Source: an uncultured Alistipes sp. (GTDB lineage: Bacteria; Bacteroidota; Bacteroidia; Bacteroidales; UBA932). From it: 64,000 nt of DNA. Of this stretch, positions 34,461-43,573 are shown in pieces. How positions within the stretch are numbered: the first letter of the stretch is position 1; each line of letters opens with the position of its first letter. Both the position numbers and the translations under genes were made by a program. The notes beneath the pieces were generated by a model. That model did no database searches, was not told the DNA's origin, and was given only the letters and a program-made list of their open reading frames with translations. The stretch lies in the NCBI GenBank assembly GCA_900550465.1, contig URSC01000014.1, positions 1 through 64,000 of the forward strand, read 5' to 3'.

Positions 34461-34963
34461 TTTTTGGTAAGTATTAGGAATGAATAATAAAGTCCGGTCT
34501 TTTCATCAAAATAACGCTCGGAACGGCTCTCCACCTTCCACAGCTCAGGGTCCACTTCCGGGAAAAATACCTCCGCATCCCCGATGACCGTCTCCACCTC
34601 AGTGATATACAGGCGGCCGGCAATGGGCATGGCGGCACGGTAGAGCTGCCCGCCTCCTATGACGAACACTTCCTCCGAAGTGCCCGCAGCATCCGCACCG
34701 GCAGCAGCGACAGCGGCCTCCAGCGAGGGCTGGAACTCCGCCCCGCAGTCAGGGGCCGCGCTGTGCGAGCGGCTTACCACGATGTTGCGCCGTCCGGGAA
34801 GGGGACGCTCTCCGAGTGAGAGCCAGGTATTGTAGCCCATGATGACGGGATGGCCGGTGGTCACCCGCTTGAAGTACTTCAGGTCGCCGGAGATGTGCCA
34901 GGGCATCCGGTTGCCCTTTCCGATGGCGCCGTTGGCGGCTTTGGCGACGATAAGCGATATCAT
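34457..34963 (-). CDS. folA: Dihydrofolate reductase
   Basis: 168 aa, normal length. Reduces dihydrofolate to tetrahydrofolate with NADPH. Visible motifs: ISLIVAKAANGAIGKGNRMPWHISGDLKYFK, split as the substrate loop (G-x-x-N-x-M-P-W-H) and helix with the catalytic acidic residue (SGDLKYF), then VIMGYNTWLSLGERPLPGRRN (NADPH site) and EEVFVIGGGQLYRAA. Promoter box TAATTTTG at 34995-35002. thyA, its metabolic partner, is about 4 kb away on the same strand, with a two-component system and a hydrolase between them. Confidence 0.95.
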   Translation of the reverse strand: MISLIVAKAANGAIGKGNRMPWHISGDLKYFKRVTTGHPVIMGYNTWLSLGERPLPGRRNIVVSRSHSAAPDCGAEFQPSLEAAVAAAGADAAGTSEEVFVIGGGQLYRAAMPIAGRLYITEVETVIGDAEVFFPEVDPELWKVESRSERYFDEKTGLYYSFLILTKK

Positions 34964-34994
34964 AGGCTCGATTCTGATAAGTTGAAATGAAGTT

Positions 34995-35002
34995 CAAAAT
35001 TA
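34995..35002 (-). promoter_or_regulatory. -7 promoter box (TAATTTTG) for folA
   Basis: Minus-strand TAATTTTG, 32 nt before the folA ATG; it lies 25 nt from the divergent box of the response-regulator gene. Confidence 0.5.
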
Positions 35003-35026
35003 AGGAAAATTTTCGGGAAATTGTGC

Positions 35027-35034
35027 TACTTTTG
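35027..35034 (+). promoter_or_regulatory. -7 promoter box (TACTTTTG) for the response regulator
   Basis: TACTTTTG ends 8 nt before ATG 35042, so the transcript would be leaderless or nearly so. Divergent with the folA box. Confidence 0.5.
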
Positions 35035-35041
35035 TAAGGTT

Positions 35042-36385
35042 ATGATACTGATAATCGACGACGACGACGCCATAAGAGCATCCCTGACCTTCCTCCTGAA
35101 GCGCTCGGGCCTGACCGCCAAGGCCGTTCCGGGTCCGAAAGAGGCTCTGGACGAGGTGCGGCTGCAGGAGCCTGAGCTGATCCTCATGGACATGAACTAC
35201 TCCCTGTCCACTACCGGGGAGGAGGGGCTGGAACTGCTGCGCAAGATCAAGATATTCGCCCCGGCGGCCCCCGTCATCCTCATGACGGCCTGGGGCAGCA
35301 TCAGCCTCGCGGTGGAGGGCATGCGCCTCGGGGCCTTCGACTTCATCACCAAGCCCTGGGACAATATGGCCCTTATGGACCGTATCCGCACCGCCCTGCA
35401 TCTGAACTCAGAACGGCAGGAGGAGGCGGGCACTACCGGCAAGGGCTTCGACAAGATCATAGGCAACAGCCCCCAGATCAAGGAGGTGCTGGACGCAGTG
35501 ACCCGCGTGGCACCCACCGGCGCCTCGGTGCTCATCACCGGGGAGAGCGGCACGGGCAAGGAGCTTATCGCGGAGGCCATCCACCTCAACTCCCCCCGCA
35601 GCAGCGGTCCCTTCGTCAAGGTCAATCTCGGCGGCCTGAGCTCCAGCCTCTTCGACAGCGAGATGTTCGGGCACAAGAAGGGCGCCTTCACCGACGCCTG
35701 GACCGACCGCAAGGGCCGGTTCGAACTGGCCGACAAGGGCACCATCTTCCTCGACGAGATAGGCGAGCTGGAGCCCGTCTGCCAGGTCAAGCTCCTGCGC
35801 GTGCTCCAGGACCGCACCTACGAGCCGCTGGGCGAGAGCATCCCCCGCCGCACCGACGTCCGGGTGGTCTCGGCCACCAACCGCGACCTGCAGGAGATGG
35901 TCCGCCAGGGCCTCTTCCGCGAGGACCTGTTCTACAGGCTCAACCTCATCCCCATACACCTGCCGCCGCTGAGGGAAAGGAAGGAGGACATCCCCCTGCT
36001 GGTGCAGTATTTTACCCGCAATGCCGGCAGCCGCGCCGTATTCTCCCAGGAGGCGATGGAATATCTCAGCCGCCTCCCCTATCCGGGCAATATCCGCGAG
36101 CTTAAGAACATCGTCGAGCGTGCCCTCATCCTCGGCGGCAGCGGGACCATCTCCCGCGACGACGTGGTCCGCTGCACCGGCGCCCCCGATGAACACGGCG
36201 CTGCCTCCGGAACCGCCTCCACGGACTCCGGAGCCCCGGCCCAGACCCTCGAGGAGATGGAGAGGGACCGCATCCTCCGCACCCTGAGCGACTGCAACGG
36301 CAATGTCTCCCGCGCCGCCGCAGCCCTGGGCCTCACCCGGGCATCTCTCTACCGGCGCATCGAAAAATTCAAAATCAACCTTTAG
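35042..36385 (+). CDS. Sigma-54-dependent response regulator (NtrC/AtoC type)
   Basis: 447 aa from ATG 35042 (MILIIDDDDAIRASL), where receiver domains begin. The receiver (1-120) has acidic pocket IIDDDD, phospho-acceptor in LILMDMNYS (~Asp51) and Lys in ITKPWDN. AAA+ domain (~140-380): Walker A GESGTGKE, GAFTDA in place of the canonical sigma-54 loop GAFTGA, Walker B GTIFLDEIGEL. C-terminal Fis-type helix-turn-helix VSRAAAALGLTRASLYRRI. It would activate sigma-54 promoters. The cognate kinase starts 4 nt after its stop. No -24/-12 target was identified in the window. Confidence 0.93.
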   Translation: MILIIDDDDAIRASLTFLLKRSGLTAKAVPGPKEALDEVRLQEPELILMDMNYSLSTTGEEGLELLRKIKIFAPAAPVILMTAWGSISLAVEGMRLGAFDFITKPWDNMALMDRIRTALHLNSERQEEAGTTGKGFDKIIGNSPQIKEVLDAVTRVAPTGASVLITGESGTGKELIAEAIHLNSPRSSGPFVKVNLGGLSSSLFDSEMFGHKKGAFTDAWTDRKGRFELADKGTIFLDEIGELEPVCQVKLLRVLQDRTYEPLGESIPRRTDVRVVSATNRDLQEMVRQGLFREDLFYRLNLIPIHLPPLRERKEDIPLLVQYFTRNAGSRAVFSQEAMEYLSRLPYPGNIRELKNIVERALILGGSGTISRDDVVRCTGAPDEHGAASGTASTDSGAPAQTLEEMERDRILRTLSDCNGNVSRAAAALGLTRASLYRRIEKFKINL

Positions 36386-36389
36386 GACC

Positions 36390-37712
36390 ATGGGATCAAG
36401 AGGATACTTCCGGCTCATAGCGGTACTGCTCATCATGGTGGTGGCGGCCTCCATAGGATTTGCCCTCAAGATGGCGGACGAGGGGACGGGCAGCTGGATA
36501 TACGTCGCGGCGCAGGTGCTGCTGATAGCTGCCGTTGTCCTCCTTGTGATATTGTACCAAAAGACCATAAAGCCGCTGAACACCCTCTCTGGAGGCATCG
36601 ATCTGATCAAGGAGCAGGACTTCTCCACCCGCCTGAGACCCGTGGGACAGAAAGACGCCGACCGCATCATAGAGCTGTTCAACCGCATGAGCGACCGCCT
36701 GCACAACGAGGAGCTGCGGATTCAGGAGCAGAACCACTTCCTGGACCAGCTCATCGCCGCTTCCCCGGCCGGAGTGCTGATCATGAACATCGGCCACCGC
36801 ATCGACTCGTCCAACCCGGCATTGGACCGGATGCTCGGAATCCGGAGCATTGAGCCTTACCGCGGACAGAGCCTGCAGGACAGCCCCCTGCCTCTGCTCA
36901 GACTGCTCGCCGGACTGCAGCCGGACGAGGGCCGCATCCTCCAGACCGACCCCCTGCACATCTACCGCTGTACCCTCTCGTCCTTCATGGACCGGGGCTT
37001 CCCCCACCCCTTCTACATGGTCGAGCCCCTGACCGAAGAGCTGTACGAGGCCGAGAAGAGGGGCTATAAGAAGGTCATCCGCGTCATCTCCCACGAGGTC
37101 AACAACACCATGGCCGGCATCACCTCGGCCCTCTACGCCATACAGCAGACCTCCACGGACTCGGGGGACGGAGACACCGCCGCGATGCTGTCGATACTGC
37201 TCTCGCGGATAGACCGGATGAGCCGCTTCATCACCGACTACGCCTCGATGGCCCGGATTCCCGACCCGGTGTGCAGGCCGGTGGACGCCTGCGCCTTCCT
37301 GCGCCGCGTGCTGCCCTTCCTCGAGAGCCTCAGGGGCCAGAAACAGATAGCGTTCGTAACCGAGATAGATGAGAAGGCCGGAGAAGTGCCGATAGACCAG
37401 GTGCTGATGGAGCAGGTGCTGACCAACATCGTCAAGAACGCGGTGGAGGCCTTCCCCGACGGTTCGCCCGATGCCCGCATCACCGTCACCGCCCGCCCCG
37501 GCTACTGGTGCGTGGCCGACAACGGAGCCCCCATCCCCGAGGAGACCGCCCTCCACCTCTTCACCCCCTTCTTCTCCACCAAGCCGGACGGCAAGGGCAT
37601 AGGCCTGATAGTCATCCACGAGATCCTCACCCGCTCCGGCATCCGCTTCAGCCTCGGCACCGGGGAGGACGGCATTACGAGATTCGAACTTTTTTTCAAA
37701 ACCACTCAATAA
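36390..37712 (+). CDS. Sensor histidine kinase partner of the sigma-54 regulator
   Basis: 440 aa from ATG 36390 (MGSRGYFRLIAVLLIMVV). Two TMs at the N-terminus (~8-28 and 35-55) with almost no periplasmic loop, a HAMP-like linker (~58-110), a PAS-like domain (~115-210), then the H-box VISHEVNNTMAG with the phosphorylated His, and an HATPase domain: N box NIVKNAVEAF, G1 VADNGAPI, G2 GKGIGLIV. The short loop suggests intracellular or membrane sensing. It overlaps no other gene; the S9 hydrolase starts 17 nt downstream. Confidence 0.92.
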   Translation: MGSRGYFRLIAVLLIMVVAASIGFALKMADEGTGSWIYVAAQVLLIAAVVLLVILYQKTIKPLNTLSGGIDLIKEQDFSTRLRPVGQKDADRIIELFNRMSDRLHNEELRIQEQNHFLDQLIAASPAGVLIMNIGHRIDSSNPALDRMLGIRSIEPYRGQSLQDSPLPLLRLLAGLQPDEGRILQTDPLHIYRCTLSSFMDRGFPHPFYMVEPLTEELYEAEKRGYKKVIRVISHEVNNTMAGITSALYAIQQTSTDSGDGDTAAMLSILLSRIDRMSRFITDYASMARIPDPVCRPVDACAFLRRVLPFLESLRGQKQIAFVTEIDEKAGEVPIDQVLMEQVLTNIVKNAVEAFPDGSPDARITVTARPGYWCVADNGAPIPEETALHLFTPFFSTKPDGKGIGLIVIHEILTRSGIRFSLGTGEDGITRFELFFKTTQ

Positions 37713-37729
37713 TCAAATTCCATTTACCT

Positions 37730-38821
37730 ATGAGACGATTTAAAAAAATTATCATCGCAGCTGCTGCCATTTTCCTGGGCGCCTGCACAGTTTCCACAGC
37801 TCAGACCAACGAGGACCTGATGAAGGAAATCCAGAGACTGAAGGCCTACAATAACAGTCTCCAGCACACATTCGACATGATAATCAAGAATATCGATGAT
37901 GTTCTCTGGTACGAGAAAGTCGGGGATGTGGCCTATATCGACAAGGTATATCTGACAGGAGAGCCCAAGGCCAAACAGGGCAGCCCCACTTCAAGAGGGT
38001 ACAACAACCCCTTCAAGTTCTGGAACTATGTCTTCATCCCCAAGACAGTGGATCCGAATAAGAAATACCCTCTTATCGTATTTCCTCACAGCGGAGTTCA
38101 CGCCGACATGTCCACCTATTACGCACACATCATCCGCGAGCTGATGGCTCAGGAGTATATCGTCATAGCCACCGAATACCGGGGAAGTACAGGCTATGGT
38201 GAGGGTATGTACAAGGCCATCGACTACGGCGGACGCGAGAACTCGGATGTCAAGGCCGGACGTGACTACATGGTGGAGAACTACGATATCGTGGACCCCA
38301 ACCGCGTGGGCATCATGGGCTGGAGCCACGGCGGCATGATAACGCTGATGAACCTCTTCGAGTACCCCGACGCCTATAAGGTGGGCTATGCCGGAGTGCC
38401 AGTATCCGACCTCATCGCCAGGATGGGTATCGCCACCGACAGCTACCGCGACCTCTTCTCGGCCTCATATCACATCGGAGCCACTGTATCGCAGAACGTA
38501 CAGGAGTACAAGCGCCGCTCACCTGTATGGAACACCCACAAGCTCAAGGCTCCCCTGCTCGTCTACTCCAACACGATAGACGATGATGTAGACGTACTGG
38601 AAGTCGAGCACCTCATCAAGAGCCTGAAGGCCGACGGCAAGAAGTTCGAGTACAAGATATATGAGGCCGCTGCCGGAGGACACTCCTTCGACCGTATCGA
38701 CACCAAGGAGGCCACCGACATCCGCTTCACCGTCTACAAGTTCCTGGAGAAGTACCTGAAGCCCAACAAGCCTTTCAAGACTCCCGACGATATGCGCAAG
38801 GCCGCCTACCGTTTTAATTAA
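37730..38821 (+). CDS. S9 prolyl-oligopeptidase family hydrolase, exported
   Basis: 363 aa from ATG 37730 with signal peptide [19 protein letters not shown] (lipobox LGAC; SPI cleavage after STA-Q is the alternative). The catalytic domain has [10 protein letters not shown] with nucleophile Ser199, an acidic turn [15 protein letters not shown] and the His in GGHSFDRID, the usual S9/acylaminoacyl-peptidase triad order. It lacks the N-terminal beta-propeller of full-length oligopeptidases, so it is a compact esterase or peptidase. Downstream of the two-component genes; its stop overlaps that of thyA (convergent). Confidence 0.85.
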   Translation: MRRFKKIIIAAAAIFLGACTVSTAQTNEDLMKEIQRLKAYNNSLQHTFDMIIKNIDDVLWYEKVGDVAYIDKVYLTGEPKAKQGSPTSRGYNNPFKFWNYVFIPKTVDPNKKYPLIVFPHSGVHADMSTYYAHIIRELMAQEYIVIATEYRGSTGYGEGMYKAIDYGGRENSDVKAGRDYMVENYDIVDPNRVGIMGWSHGGMITLMNLFEYPDAYKVGYAGVPVSDLIARMGIATDSYRDLFSASYHIGATVSQNVQEYKRRSPVWNTHKLKAPLLVYSNTIDDDVDVLEVEHLIKSLKADGKKFEYKIYEAAAGGHSFDRIDTKEATDIRFTVYKFLEKYLKPNKPFKTPDDMRKAAYRFN

Positions 38822-39612
38822 ACCGATACCGGGGCCTTTATGGCAGGCCAGGGGTCATAGCCCTCCAGCCTGAAGTCATCATAATCGAAATCGAAGACCG
38901 AGCGAACCTCGGGATTGAGCACCATACGCGGCAGCTCTCTGGGAGTCCTGGAGAGCTGTTCGTGTACCTGGTCGAAATGGTTGAGGTAGATATGGACATC
39001 CCCGAAGGTGTGCACGAAGTCCCCGGGAGTATAGCCGCACTCCTGAGCCACCATCATGGTCAGCAGGGCATAGGAGGCGATGTTGAACGGCACTCCGAGG
39101 AAGACATCCGCGCTGCGCTGGTAGAGCTGGCAGGAGAGCCGCCCGTCTGCCACGTAGAACTGGAAGAGGGTGTGGCAGGGAGGCAGGGCCATCCGGTCCA
39201 CCTCGGCGGGATTCCAGGCCGAGACGATGTGCCGCCGCGAGTCGGGGCTGCGCTTGAGCGAATCCAGCACCTGAGAGAGCTGGTCGATGGTCCGTCCGTC
39301 GGGAGCGGGCCAGGACCGCCACTGATGCCCGTAGACCGGCCCCAGGTCTCCGTTCTCATCAGCCCATTCGTCCCATATCGAGACCTTGTGGTCGTGCAGA
39401 TACTTGATGTTGGTATCGCCCTTGATGAACCACAGCAGCTCGTAGATAATCGAGCGCAGATGCAGTTTCTTGGTTGTCAGCAGGGGAAATCCCTCCGCGA
39501 GGTCGAACCTCATCTGATAACCGAACACCGACTTGGTTCCCGTCCCCGTCCGGTCCGACTTGACCGTCCCGTGGTCCAGGATATGCTGCAAAAGATCCAG
39601 ATACTGCTTCAT
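38818..39612 (-). CDS. thyA: Thymidylate synthase
   Basis: 264 aa, the standard length. Methylates dUMP to dTMP using methylene-tetrahydrofolate. Motifs: [36 protein letters not shown], catalytic Cys in [12 protein letters not shown], and [19 protein letters not shown]. The C-terminus ends IKAPVSV, matching the conserved PIAV-like tail. Promoter box TACCTTTG at 39636-39643. Dihydrofolate produced here is recycled by folA upstream at 34457. Confidence 0.96.
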   Translation of the reverse strand: MKQYLDLLQHILDHGTVKSDRTGTGTKSVFGYQMRFDLAEGFPLLTTKKLHLRSIIYELLWFIKGDTNIKYLHDHKVSIWDEWADENGDLGPVYGHQWRSWPAPDGRTIDQLSQVLDSLKRSPDSRRHIVSAWNPAEVDRMALPPCHTLFQFYVADGRLSCQLYQRSADVFLGVPFNIASYALLTMMVAQECGYTPGDFVHTFGDVHIYLNHFDQVHEQLSRTPRELPRMVLNPEVRSVFDFDYDDFRLEGYDPWPAIKAPVSV

Positions 39613-39635
39613 GGCTGCTTAAATTTTACGTCCGC

Positions 39636-39643
39636 CAAAGGTA
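39636..39643 (-). promoter_or_regulatory. -7 promoter box (TACCTTTG) for thyA
   Basis: Minus-strand TACCTTTG, 24 nt before the thyA ATG, in the 42-nt gap after the nuclease-fold gene. Confidence 0.55.
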
Positions 39644-39654
39644 ATGAATTTCCA

Positions 39655-40662
39655 TTAAAAGTCTGACGGAAGCAGCAGGACAATCGGCAGGTGGTCACTC
39701 GCCCCTCCGTGCCACTGCGGCCCGTAATAGGTCCTGAATGGCTTCTGTCCCAAGAATTTCTCATCATCCTCAAGCAGTAGATGGTGAGAATATATCTCCA
39801 TCCGGGCATTCTCCAGGGACGGGCTGATGAGGAAGAGGTCAATCAACTCCCACCGGCCGTTGTACTTGAGGGTCCCCTCCCCTCTCTCATGCAGGGACAA
39901 TCCCGTATTGAGCAGGCCCGTCCCCAGTTGCAGCGACATCACCGGAGGAGATTCCGGAGTATCGTTGAAATCCCCCAAGACAATCACCGGCGGCAGCTCT
40001 CCGGAAGCGGAGTCCCTGAGAGCCTCCACCACCCTCCGTAGGGTATCGGAGGCGGCCTGACGGAAAGGGCGGGAGTACTCCTCGCCGCCGAACTTCGAAG
40101 GCCAGTGATTGATGAAAAAATGCACGGTATCCGGCTGCCCGCCCGGCAGATAAAGTCCGGCCGTCACTTGGAGGATATCCCGTGTAGGCCGCTCTCTCCC
40201 CGTCAGCACTGCCCGGGCCTCCACCTCCAGGACGGTCATATATTCCTCCCGGTAAATGAATCCCACGTCTATCCCCCGGCTGTCCGGCGAGTCGCGGTGC
40301 ACAACCCCATAACCGAGCTTTGCCAGCGGTGTCTGCTCCGTCAGCTGCCGCAGCACCATCCGGTTCTCCACCTCAGCAAAACCTACAGCCAGAGGCCATT
40401 CCCCATACCGGTCATGCATTGACAGCAGGGCTTTCGCTATAAGATTACGCTTTACGAGAAATTTTTTCCACGTCCAGTGTTTCTCTCCGGCGGGAGTGAA
40501 TTCCTCATCCACCGTCAGAGAATCATCGAAGGGATCGAAATAGTTCTCAAGATTCCAGAAAGCGACATAGGGGCTGACGCTCTCCTGCCCTATCACGACC
40601 CCGCCTGAACACATAATCCCCATCAGCAAGGCCAGTACCGATACCGCATGCTTTCTCCACAT
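39655..40662 (-). CDS. Endonuclease/exonuclease/phosphatase family protein, secreted
   Basis: 335 aa with a signal peptide (SVLALLMGIMCSGGVVIGQ). All motifs of the EEP metal-dependent fold appear in order: VAFWNLENYF, VGFAEVEN (metal Glu), FINHWPSKFGG, VLGDFNDTPESP (D-x-N) and GGASDHLPIVL (S-D-H). Such exported Bacteroidetes members cleave phosphoester bonds; whether DNA, RNA or lipid heads is not shown. Lies 42 nt upstream of thyA on the same strand, but thyA has its own promoter box. Confidence 0.9.
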   Translation of the reverse strand: MWRKHAVSVLALLMGIMCSGGVVIGQESVSPYVAFWNLENYFDPFDDSLTVDEEFTPAGEKHWTWKKFLVKRNLIAKALLSMHDRYGEWPLAVGFAEVENRMVLRQLTEQTPLAKLGYGVVHRDSPDSRGIDVGFIYREEYMTVLEVEARAVLTGRERPTRDILQVTAGLYLPGGQPDTVHFFINHWPSKFGGEEYSRPFRQAASDTLRRVVEALRDSASGELPPVIVLGDFNDTPESPPVMSLQLGTGLLNTGLSLHERGEGTLKYNGRWELIDLFLISPSLENARMEIYSHHLLLEDDEKFLGQKPFRTYYGPQWHGGASDHLPIVLLLPSDF

Positions 40663-40709
40663 AATTCATCAGATTTCCGGCTAATTTAGCAAAAAATCCC
40701 CACGCGGCG

Positions 40710-40746
40710 AAAATAAGACAGCCGGTCCCCGAAGAAGGAACCGGCC
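40710..40746 (-). terminator. Putative terminator after ppiD
   Basis: On the minus strand GCCGGTTCC and GGACCGGC form a GC stem (one bulge) with a ~8-nt loop, followed by TGTCTTATTTT. About 35 nt after the ppiD stop. Confidence 0.6.
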
Positions 40747-40780
40747 GTCCGCTACATAATATGAAAAAATACATTATTTC

Positions 40781-42874
40781 CTAAAAGAAACGTGCCCGGT
40801 TGTCCACTATCCCGCCTCTTTCATTGAAAATAGATGCCAGGTTGTTTATCTGATATGCCTCCACCTGGGCGGCGCGGATCTTGGCATCGTCCTCGGTATA
40901 GAAGGCTCCGGTCTCGCGGCTGAGTACGTTGAAGACGTATACTCCGATGTTGCCTGCTACGGGACCGCTGATGACGCCGGGCTCGGCACCGGCTACTGCA
41001 CCGATGAAGGCGGGCTCGGTGGATGTTGAGGTCATGCTGCCGAATGTGATGCCGTCACGGGTGCTGACCGTCTGTCCGAGAGCCTCGGCGATGGAGTTCA
41101 TGTCTGTCAGACCCTGAATCTTGGAGACTACCTCACCTTTTACCTTCTCAGCCCTCTTCTCGTTGGTCAGGATGTAGCGTATGGAGGCGGCCACATTGTT
41201 TACAGGGGCATATCCGTCCTCACGGACAGCCTTGAGGGCCACTACGAAGAAGATATCGTTGTTGACGGTGATGATCGGGGATACATCGCCCACCTTGGTC
41301 TTGTCATCGTAGATCCAGCGGATAACCTCCCTTACGTCATCGAACCTCGAAAGCTGACGTGCGCTCTCCAGCACATTGTTTGCAGGCACTACGGGAAGCT
41401 CCTCCTCAAGGGTGATCCTGTCGAAATTCTCTATATTGCCCTCGCAGCGGGAAGCCAGGTCGTTGGCCTGTGCGTAGTAGTCCTGGAAGGTTTCCTTGCT
41501 TGCCAGAGCCTCTTTGGACAGGATGGCAAGCTGCACTTTCTTCATGGGAGCCGTCCGGTCAGTTACCGAGACAATATGCAGACCATAGTCTGTCTCCATC
41601 TTTGCGATGGCCCCGGGCCTCATGGAAAGGACATCCTGCATTCCGGGTATCATCGCGGTCTGTGTCATCCAGCCGATATCGCCGGGGTTGGCCACGTTGG
41701 GATTCTGGTCCATGGAGTACTGTGCGGCCAGGGCAGAGAAGTCGCCGCCGTGATTGAGAACGTTGATGAGGCTGTCAGCCAGTTCACCGGCATCGAAGGA
41801 AAGGAGAATATGGCGCACGTATGCCGAATCCGACATATTCTTCACGTCATTGACACGTACTGCATAGAAAGTATTGTCTTTCTGGAACACGGGCATCACG
41901 CCGGGCCTGCGGCTGAATGCGAACTCATCCACCTCGGGGAACTGTGCGGAAAGCTCTCCCTGCTTGAAATAATAGTCCTGCAGAGGAGTATCGGAGTTCA
42001 GGGAGAGGAAACTCTTGAGATTGTCAGTAGTGGAGAATTCCTCGAAAAGACCGTCGATTTCATCCTTAGCTGCCTGTATATCGGCCTCGGAGGGCACGAC
42101 CTCATAGGCTACGAACTCGATGTCACGGGAAGCCCTCTGACGGTAGTTCTCCTTATGGGCGTTGTAATAATCGTGAACCTCCTTGTCGCTGACAATGATG
42201 GTAGAGTCAATCTCGAATCCGAAAGGAACGAGCACAAACTCCACATTCGAGGAAGTGTTGTTCTCCTCTATCTGCCTGCGCAGTTCCACAGGAGTAAGAA
42301 TGTCACTGCCGGTAATCAGGGATGTGTATTTGATGAAATACTGCTGGGAAGTCATGTTCTGCTGCAGGAAACTCCAGTACTGTGCGAGATTGCCTGAGGC
42401 ATCTCCGGGAATGGCATGGATGAAATCCAGAAGCTTCTCGCGGCTGAAATTGCCGGAAGCATCGAGGAAAACCGGATCCTGGGCCAGAATGGGAGATATC
42501 TCCTTGCCCTGGCTGAGGTCCACAAGCTCGTCCTCACCGACCTTGATACCTGCTTTCTGCATCTGGGGGATGATGTACCACTGGGAGATGAAGTTCTGCC
42601 AGGCGGTCTCGTTGATGGTCTGCATGGCCTCCTCCGATACGGACTGACTGCCGGTGGTGAGAGTATAGATATTGGTATAATAATCAACCGCTTCCTGGAA
42701 TTCCTGATAGCGGACTTTCTTTCCGTCTATCTTGCCGACGTCATACTTCGACGAGAAATAACTGAGGGTAGTCTCCAGAGTAGTGGGGTCGATGATAAAT
42801 GATAACAGCGCCACCGCGATGAGCACTGTGATAAGAATACCGAGCTTGACTCGAATTTTCTCTAATACTGCCAT
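40781..42874 (-). CDS. ppiD: PpiD/SurA-type peptidylprolyl isomerase
   Basis: 697 aa. N-terminal TM anchor (LGILITVLIAVALLSFIID), SurA_N-like chaperone region, and a parvulin domain at about 350-445 (AYVRHILLSFDAGELADSL ... GDIGWMTQTAMIPGMQDVL ... TDYGLHIVSVTDR). A second, degenerate region follows. It helps fold outer-membrane and periplasmic proteins, anchored in the inner membrane. The operon context (lptC, TPR protein, OM protein) agrees with an envelope-assembly role. Symbol by family resemblance. Confidence 0.88.
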   Translation of the reverse strand: MAVLEKIRVKLGILITVLIAVALLSFIIDPTTLETTLSYFSSKYDVGKIDGKKVRYQEFQEAVDYYTNIYTLTTGSQSVSEEAMQTINETAWQNFISQWYIIPQMQKAGIKVGEDELVDLSQGKEISPILAQDPVFLDASGNFSREKLLDFIHAIPGDASGNLAQYWSFLQQNMTSQQYFIKYTSLITGSDILTPVELRRQIEENNTSSNVEFVLVPFGFEIDSTIIVSDKEVHDYYNAHKENYRQRASRDIEFVAYEVVPSEADIQAAKDEIDGLFEEFSTTDNLKSFLSLNSDTPLQDYYFKQGELSAQFPEVDEFAFSRRPGVMPVFQKDNTFYAVRVNDVKNMSDSAYVRHILLSFDAGELADSLINVLNHGGDFSALAAQYSMDQNPNVANPGDIGWMTQTAMIPGMQDVLSMRPGAIAKMETDYGLHIVSVTDRTAPMKKVQLAILSKEALASKETFQDYYAQANDLASRCEGNIENFDRITLEEELPVVPANNVLESARQLSRFDDVREVIRWIYDDKTKVGDVSPIITVNNDIFFVVALKAVREDGYAPVNNVAASIRYILTNEKRAEKVKGEVVSKIQGLTDMNSIAEALGQTVSTRDGITFGSMTSTSTEPAFIGAVAGAEPGVISGPVAGNIGVYVFNVLSRETGAFYTEDDAKIRAAQVEAYQINNLASIFNERGGIVDNRARFF

Positions 42875-42932
42875 TTTATTTTATCAATTTACAACGTTCT
42901 GAAAATAGGGTGCGAAGATAGTAATTTTATTT

Positions 42933-43571
42933 TTATCTCCGGTATCTGGGTCCAATAAAATTAACCGTATCGACATAGTCCGTCCCCGCTGAATCCTTCT
43001 GGACTATTCCGTAACTGTCAAAAATTCTCAGAAGCCTGGCATTTCTGGCTCTTTCGTCAGACTCCAGACCATAACCCTGCATGAAACCGTCAGGAGAATA
43101 CAGCCTTACATGACAGTCGGTGAAGATTCTGTGCTGCTCACGGTCCCAGTAGAGGGTGTCCGTCATGATTCTCTGGCCTTCCAGATAATTGGTAATCACA
43201 ACATTTCCATAAGCGGACCACTGCTCCGTAGAGTCGTTTACAGTATGCTCGGCCTTTTCCGATACTATCTGTGTCTCCAGCAGTCCCTCCTCGTTGTAAG
43301 CAAGCACATTGAATCCGTCCGGAAACAGTTCCGACGACTCGCCCTCGCCCCGCTCATATCTCTCCATCCGGGGGGCCGTAAGCCTCATCTGCATCATGCC
43401 GTTCTCAGTCTGCGCCGCATCCATGTTCAGCACTACCTGGGTCGGGGCCTCGGAGATACTTTCCGCATCTATATTCTTGAGTTTGTTACCGCATGATACA
43501 GCAATGGTAGCGGTCCAAAGGGCCGCTACCATTCTGATAACCGTACAATAATGCGGTATTTTTAAAATCAT
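42933..43571 (-). CDS. lptC: LPS export protein LptC
   Basis: 212 aa. Signal/anchor segment VAALWTATIAVSC with a possible lipobox. The body shows the repetitive beta-jellyroll of LptC/OstA: MRLTAPRMERYERGE..SELFPDGFNVLAYNEEGLLETQIVSEKAEH, split over several strands, ending with DTVNFIGPRY. It would receive LPS from LptBFG in the inner membrane and pass it to LptA. It starts 2 nt after the TPR gene and precedes ppiD on the same strand. Confidence 0.82.
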   Translation of the reverse strand: MILKIPHYCTVIRMVAALWTATIAVSCGNKLKNIDAESISEAPTQVVLNMDAAQTENGMMQMRLTAPRMERYERGEGESSELFPDGFNVLAYNEEGLLETQIVSEKAEHTVNDSTEQWSAYGNVVITNYLEGQRIMTDTLYWDREQHRIFTDCHVRLYSPDGFMQGYGLESDERARNARLLRIFDSYGIVQKDSAGTDYVDTVNFIGPRYRR

Positions 43572-43573
43572 CG

